From assembly GCF_900155965.1 (NCBI RefSeq), contig NZ_FTMG01000002.1, positions 310,001-374,000 of the forward strand: a DNA stretch of 64,000 nt. Direction: 5' to 3'. The notes below the pieces were generated by a model. It saw only the letters and a list, made by a program, of their open reading frames with translations. It made no database searches and was not told the origin of the DNA. Made by a program: the position numbers and the translations under genes. The stretch comes from Mucilaginibacter lappiensis (GTDB lineage Bacteria > Bacteroidota > Bacteroidia > Sphingobacteriales > Sphingobacteriaceae). Below, piece after piece: positions 61,240 to 64,000 of this stretch. How positions within the stretch are numbered: position 1 is the stretch's first letter; each line of letters starts with the position of its first letter.

Positions 61240-62457
61240 ATGGCCAATAATATCGGTGTTCCTATCAGATATTCCTTATTAACCTTTTTAGCTTTCATAG
61301 TTAGCTGTTGGGGTTTGGCCGCCCAGGTTAAACCATCCAAAAAAAAGAAAATTATCCTTATTCCGTTTGAAGCCTCCCGGTTTGATACCAGTAAGCGTAA
61401 AGCCGAATTTCTTGTTTATAAAGGACTAAAAGTAATGAAGGCTTTACCGATGGCGGACCGTGAGGAAATGCCTGTAACCTTAAAGGGCGTTAATTTTACC
61501 AACGGAACGATTGAGTTTGATGCTAAGCCGATAGAGAATGATTATGTTAATGATTTGATCATTAATTTTCATCAAAAGGATATTTATAATTATGAAAGCG
61601 TTTATCTCCGTACCAGGCTAAATGAAACGGAACAGCGGGGTGATGCCATGCAATACACACCTTATATACATGGCAACAATATATGGGATTTGATGACACC
61701 CTATCGCGGAGATGCGGTTATTCATAATCAGGACTGGAACCATTTCAAACTAGTTATATCAGGAATGCAAATGCTGGTTTATATAAACCATAGTGTAAAA
61801 CCAACCATGAAGGTGTCACGATTGGAAGGTAACTATACCACGGGTGCCATTTCATTTAATGGCGAGGCATTGTTTGCCAACCTTATTATAAAACCTGATG
61901 AGACGGAAGGGCTTTCACCGGCGGAGGGCTTGGATATAACCGACAATGACCCGCGTTATATTCGCAACTGGCAGGTTACTTATCCACAGTACCTGGAAAA
62001 AGGACATGAGCTGACGGAGGATGACTTGCCCAAAGATACCACCCAATGGCAGCCCATAGTTGCCGAGCGGCGCGGTATAATTAATTTGAGCCGTAGGTTT
62101 GAGGGCGAAGAATTTACCAGTTACCCCAAGCGTAACCGGTATACCTGGCTCAAAACAACTATAAAAGCAGATATAAAACGTTCCATTAAAATTGATTTTG
62201 GTTTTAATAAAGAGGTATACGTGTTTATAAACCGTAAATTGGTTTACAATGGAAAGAACGGGGCGGGGAAGCTTTATGAAAAAAATCCGGGCGGACGTGT
62301 GGATGTATCCAATTATATTTTAGAAGTTCCGCTTAAACAGGGAGATAATGAATTATTGATCGGAATAGCTAACCAGATAGAAGGTTGGGGAATGGTTGCA
62401 AGGCTGGAAAGCCTGGATGGAGTTACTATTCAAAATGGCACTGATAAAAATCCTTAG
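61240..62457 (+). CDS. Exported two-domain beta-sandwich protein
   Basis: A 405-residue exported protein; signal peptide ends CWGLAAQ-VKPS. The first half (about 60-225) has features of a concanavalin-like/DUF1080 sandwich (GTIEFDAKP, NDLIINFHQKD, WNHFKLVISG, MLVYINHSVKP). The second half looks like a galactose-binding-type sandwich (RSIKIDFGFNKEVYVFINRK, VPLKQGDNELLIGI). It may bind or act on a glycan; no catalytic residues can be named. It follows the ABC gene by 24 nt and is probably in the same operon. Confidence 0.8.
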   Translation: MANNIGVPIRYSLLTFLAFIVSCWGLAAQVKPSKKKKIILIPFEASRFDTSKRKAEFLVYKGLKVMKALPMADREEMPVTLKGVNFTNGTIEFDAKPIENDYVNDLIINFHQKDIYNYESVYLRTRLNETEQRGDAMQYTPYIHGNNIWDLMTPYRGDAVIHNQDWNHFKLVISGMQMLVYINHSVKPTMKVSRLEGNYTTGAISFNGEALFANLIIKPDETEGLSPAEGLDITDNDPRYIRNWQVTYPQYLEKGHELTEDDLPKDTTQWQPIVAERRGIINLSRRFEGEEFTSYPKRNRYTWLKTTIKADIKRSIKIDFGFNKEVYVFINRKLVYNGKNGAGKLYEKNPGGRVDVSNYILEVPLKQGDNELLIGIANQIEGWGMVARLESLDGVTIQNGTDKNP

Positions 62458-62571
62458 ACCTATTTTAACATTCCTAAAGGGTTTTGCTTGTGCCTTATTC
62501 TATCCCTTTATTTTCAATACCATTCAGCCAAATAACTTAATCAGCCACTCTCTCAAACAACTGAAGCACAC

Positions 62572-62602
62572 TTGTTTCTTTGCCGATAAGTAGCTAAGTT
62601 TG
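62572..62602 (+). promoter_or_regulatory. Promoter of efp
   Basis: ttg at 62572-62574, 20 nt, then TAAGTTTG at 62595-62602: a good -33/-7 pair. Expected start about 15 nt before the efp ATG at 62621. Confidence 0.65.
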
Positions 62603-62620
62603 CGGCCTCAATATTTTTTT

Positions 62621-63184
62621 ATGGCTAAAGCATCAGATGTTAAAAATGGAAATGTGCTTCGCTTTAATGGCGAATTAGTGCAGGTTGAAGAGTTTTTACA
62701 CCGTACACCAGGTAACTTACGTGCCTTTTACCAGGCCCGTATGCGTAACGTAAAATCGGGTAAATTGGTTGAATACCGTTTCCGTACCGACGAAGAGGTA
62801 GATATTGCCCGTGTTGAAACAAGCGATTATCAATATTTATATGACGAGGGCGAATCACTGGTAGTAATGGATAACACTACTTATGATCAGCACAGTATAC
62901 CTAAAAAATTATTTGGTCCTGCGGTTAAGTTTTTAAAAGAAGGCATGAATGTGATTGTTGCTTTTGAAAGCGAAGAGCCCATCATGGGTTCTATCCCGGG
63001 TTCGGCCGAGTTGGAAATTACCTACACCGAGCCGGCTGTTAAAGGCGATACCTCAAGTGGAGCGCAAAAAAACGCTACCGTTGAAACCGGTGCCGAGATC
63101 CGTGTTCCCCTATTCATCAACATTGGCGATAAAGTAAAGATAGATACCACTACAGGCACTTATGTAGAGCGTGTGAAAGCGTAG
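62621..63184 (+). CDS. efp: Elongation factor P
   Basis: A 187-residue EF-P that relieves ribosome stalling at polyproline. It has the three beta-barrel domains; domain I reads ASDVKNGNVLRFNGELVQVEEF then the tip loop RTPGNLRAFYQAR. The residue in place of the modified Lys34/Arg32 of well-studied EF-Ps is Asn32, so neither lysylation nor rhamnosylation of that residue is possible here. This seems to be typical for Bacteroidota. ATG 62621 is chosen over an upstream TTG at 62600. The TAG stop is the first three bases of a G/C-rich repeat. Confidence 0.97.
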   Translation: MAKASDVKNGNVLRFNGELVQVEEFLHRTPGNLRAFYQARMRNVKSGKLVEYRFRTDEEVDIARVETSDYQYLYDEGESLVVMDNTTYDQHSIPKKLFGPAVKFLKEGMNVIVAFESEEPIMGSIPGSAELEITYTEPAVKGDTSSGAQKNATVETGAEIRVPLFINIGDKVKIDTTTGTYVERVKA

Positions 63185-63225
63185 CCCCCTAACCCCCTAA
63201 CCCCCTGAAGGGGGAACTTTTTGAA
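63182..63225. repeat. G/C-rich palindrome at the efp stop
   Basis: tagccccctaaccccctaac and then tgaagggggaac: the same unit as at 9184. It starts with the efp TAG stop codon itself. Confidence 0.85.
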
Positions 63226-63244
63226 TTGCATATTACTTTCTCAG

Positions 63245-63287
63245 TATAAAAAGGAAGCGGCTCCAATGGAGCCGCTTCCTTTTTATA
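63245..63287 (+). terminator. Terminator of efp
   Basis: Long perfect hairpin tataaaaaggaagcggctcc / ggagccgcttcctttttata with aat loop. Confidence 0.95.
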
Positions 63288-63343
63288 CCATTTCCGCGCG
63301 TCATTGTGAGGTACGAAACAAAAGCCCCACCCAACCCTCCCCG

Positions 63344-63533
63344 CAATGTCATTAAGTTAAGCACATGGAGCCCCACCTAAATCCTCCCCTGTAGGGAGGA
63401 CTTTAAAAAATTGAAGCTAAGTCTCCCCTTCCGGGGGAGATTATTACATGAGGGCTTCGCCGTTTAGAGGGGGCTCTTGCTTCGTGCCTCAATGACGTGT
63501 TGATTAATCACTCCCCCTTAAGGGGGCCGGGGG
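63344..63533. repeat. Second copy of the 18492 element plus G/C-rich units
   Basis: It starts with caatgtcattaagttaag (63344-63361), as at 18492, and matches it through the cctcccctgtagggagg and ctccccttccgggggag units; from about 63440 it follows instead the 51270-51305 version (gattattacatgagggcttc). The end cttaagggggccgggggcta reaches the xth stop. The 63185-63533 gap holds no gene. Confidence 0.75.
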
Positions 63534-64000
63534 CTAAAACTTCAGTTCTAGCAGCACGGGGCAATGGTCGGAATGTTTGGCTTCGGGCAAAATGGAGGCA
63601 CGTTTAATGTTGGCTTCCAGCTCGGTGCTGGCCATAGCATAATCAATACGCCAGCCTAAGTTTTTGCCTCTTGCCCCTGCTCTGAAACTCCACCAGGTAT
63701 AGTTATGAGGTTCTTTGTTCAGGTGACGGAAGGTATCGATAAACCCTCCTTCAATAAATTTCTCCATCCATTCGCGTTCTTCGGGCAAAAAGCCTGAAGA
63801 GTTGGCGTTTGATTTGGGATTGTGAATATCAATAGGGCGATGGCAGATATTATAATCGCCGCATACCACCAACTTTGGATACTGGCTTTTGAGCAGGGTA
63901 AGGTATCTGCCAAACTCATCTAAAAAACGGTATTTGAACACCTGGCGCTCATCGCCGCTGGAGCCCGACGGGAAGTAAGCGCTCATGACGGATACCTCGT
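63534..64000 (-). CDS. xth: Exodeoxyribonuclease III, C-terminal part (cut by window end)
   Basis: The visible 155 codons are the C-terminal part of an EEP-superfamily nuclease. Motifs: LVVCGDYNICHRPIDIHNP (GDxN), REWMEKFIEGGFIDTFRH, YTWWSFRAGARGKNLGWRIDYAMAS (RIDY) and KHSDHCPVLLEL (SDH). This is exonuclease III/AP endonuclease, acting on abasic sites. The frame stays open to the right end of the window with EVSVMSAYFPSG, and family members are about 250 residues long, so the true start lies outside. Its TAG stop joins a G/C-rich repeat. Confidence 0.94.
   Translation of the reverse strand, partial: EVSVMSAYFPSGSSGDERQVFKYRFLDEFGRYLTLLKSQYPKLVVCGDYNICHRPIDIHNPKSNANSSGFLPEEREWMEKFIEGGFIDTFRHLNKEPHNYTWWSFRAGARGKNLGWRIDYAMASTELEANIKRASILPEAKHSDHCPVLLELKF

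Overview
The window reads as a chromosomal segment of a Bacteroidota bacterium, most likely a Sphingobacteriaceae member close to Mucilaginibacter (genus is inference from protein flavour and repeat content). Supporting signs are the ThrA aspartokinase-homoserine dehydrogenase fusion, the LpxC-FabZ fusion, a PorX-type PglZ response regulator, a three-subunit type B succinate dehydrogenase, TAnnTTTG-type -7 promoter boxes, little use of Shine-Dalgarno sites, and many palindromic intergenic repeats. No rRNA, tRNA or CRISPR array was recognised. Nearly all genes are housekeeping or envelope genes; the accessory signal lies in intergenic repeats and a few AT-rich or broken inserts.

Layout. 0.1-6.5 kb: a PLP trans-sulfuration enzyme, a lipoprotein/TPR pair overlapping by 38 nt, rsgA and a secreted protein. 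6.5-11.8 kb: the threonine operon thrA-thrB-thrC, preceded by a leader peptide rich in Thr/Ile codons and a terminator/antiterminator switch. 12-17.4 kb: a small lipoprotein and HAD phosphatase, then sdhC-sdhA-sdhB on the minus strand, with a nonsense-mutated four-helix-bundle gene between sdhA and sdhB. 17.7-25.9 kb: PdeM-like phosphoesterase, a histidine kinase/OmpR-type regulator pair, a lipoprotein, an enoyl-CoA hydratase, an outer-membrane barrel, and a sigma-54 response regulator followed at once by a 67-residue protein that looks like an isolated histidine-kinase dimerisation domain. 26-34.6 kb: AI-2E family transporter, YtxH/holin-like stress cluster, trmB, alkyltransferase-like protein, thioredoxin-fold lipid/periplasm protein, VOC protein, barrel protein, AhpD-like protein, tag.

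34.8-41.3 kb: polA, glgA-glgC, and a tiny Lys/Met-rich exported protein. 41.5-45 kb: UPF0173 hydrolase, a 1.1-kb island of nested palindromes, ybaB, and a beta-lactamase-like hydrolase. 45-51.9 kb: a TPR protein, an AT-rich two-gene cassette (soluble 288-residue protein plus four-helix membrane protein) that is the best candidate for an undescribed system, fumC, a lipoprotein, an S1/P1 nuclease, a low-molecular-weight tyrosine phosphatase and a GNAT protein. 51.9-63.2 kb: hisS with an unusual AT-rich insert, a 294-bp transposon derivative with 9-bp target duplications, porX, an HD phosphohydrolase, lpxD-lpxC/fabZ-lpxA, an ABC ATPase, a secreted protein and efp. The window ends inside an exonuclease III gene.

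Intergenic DNA is dominated by three repeat classes: (i) palindromes of the GTCATnCTGAG...ATGACA type, (ii) G/C-rich palindromes of the TAGCCCCCTAACCCCC...GGGGG type that repeatedly abut or supply stop codons, and (iii) inverted repeats made of permuted short words. Several of them reach into coding sequence (thrB N-terminus, phosphatase and GNAT C-termini, signal peptides of small lipoproteins). All calls are by eye; no database search was run.
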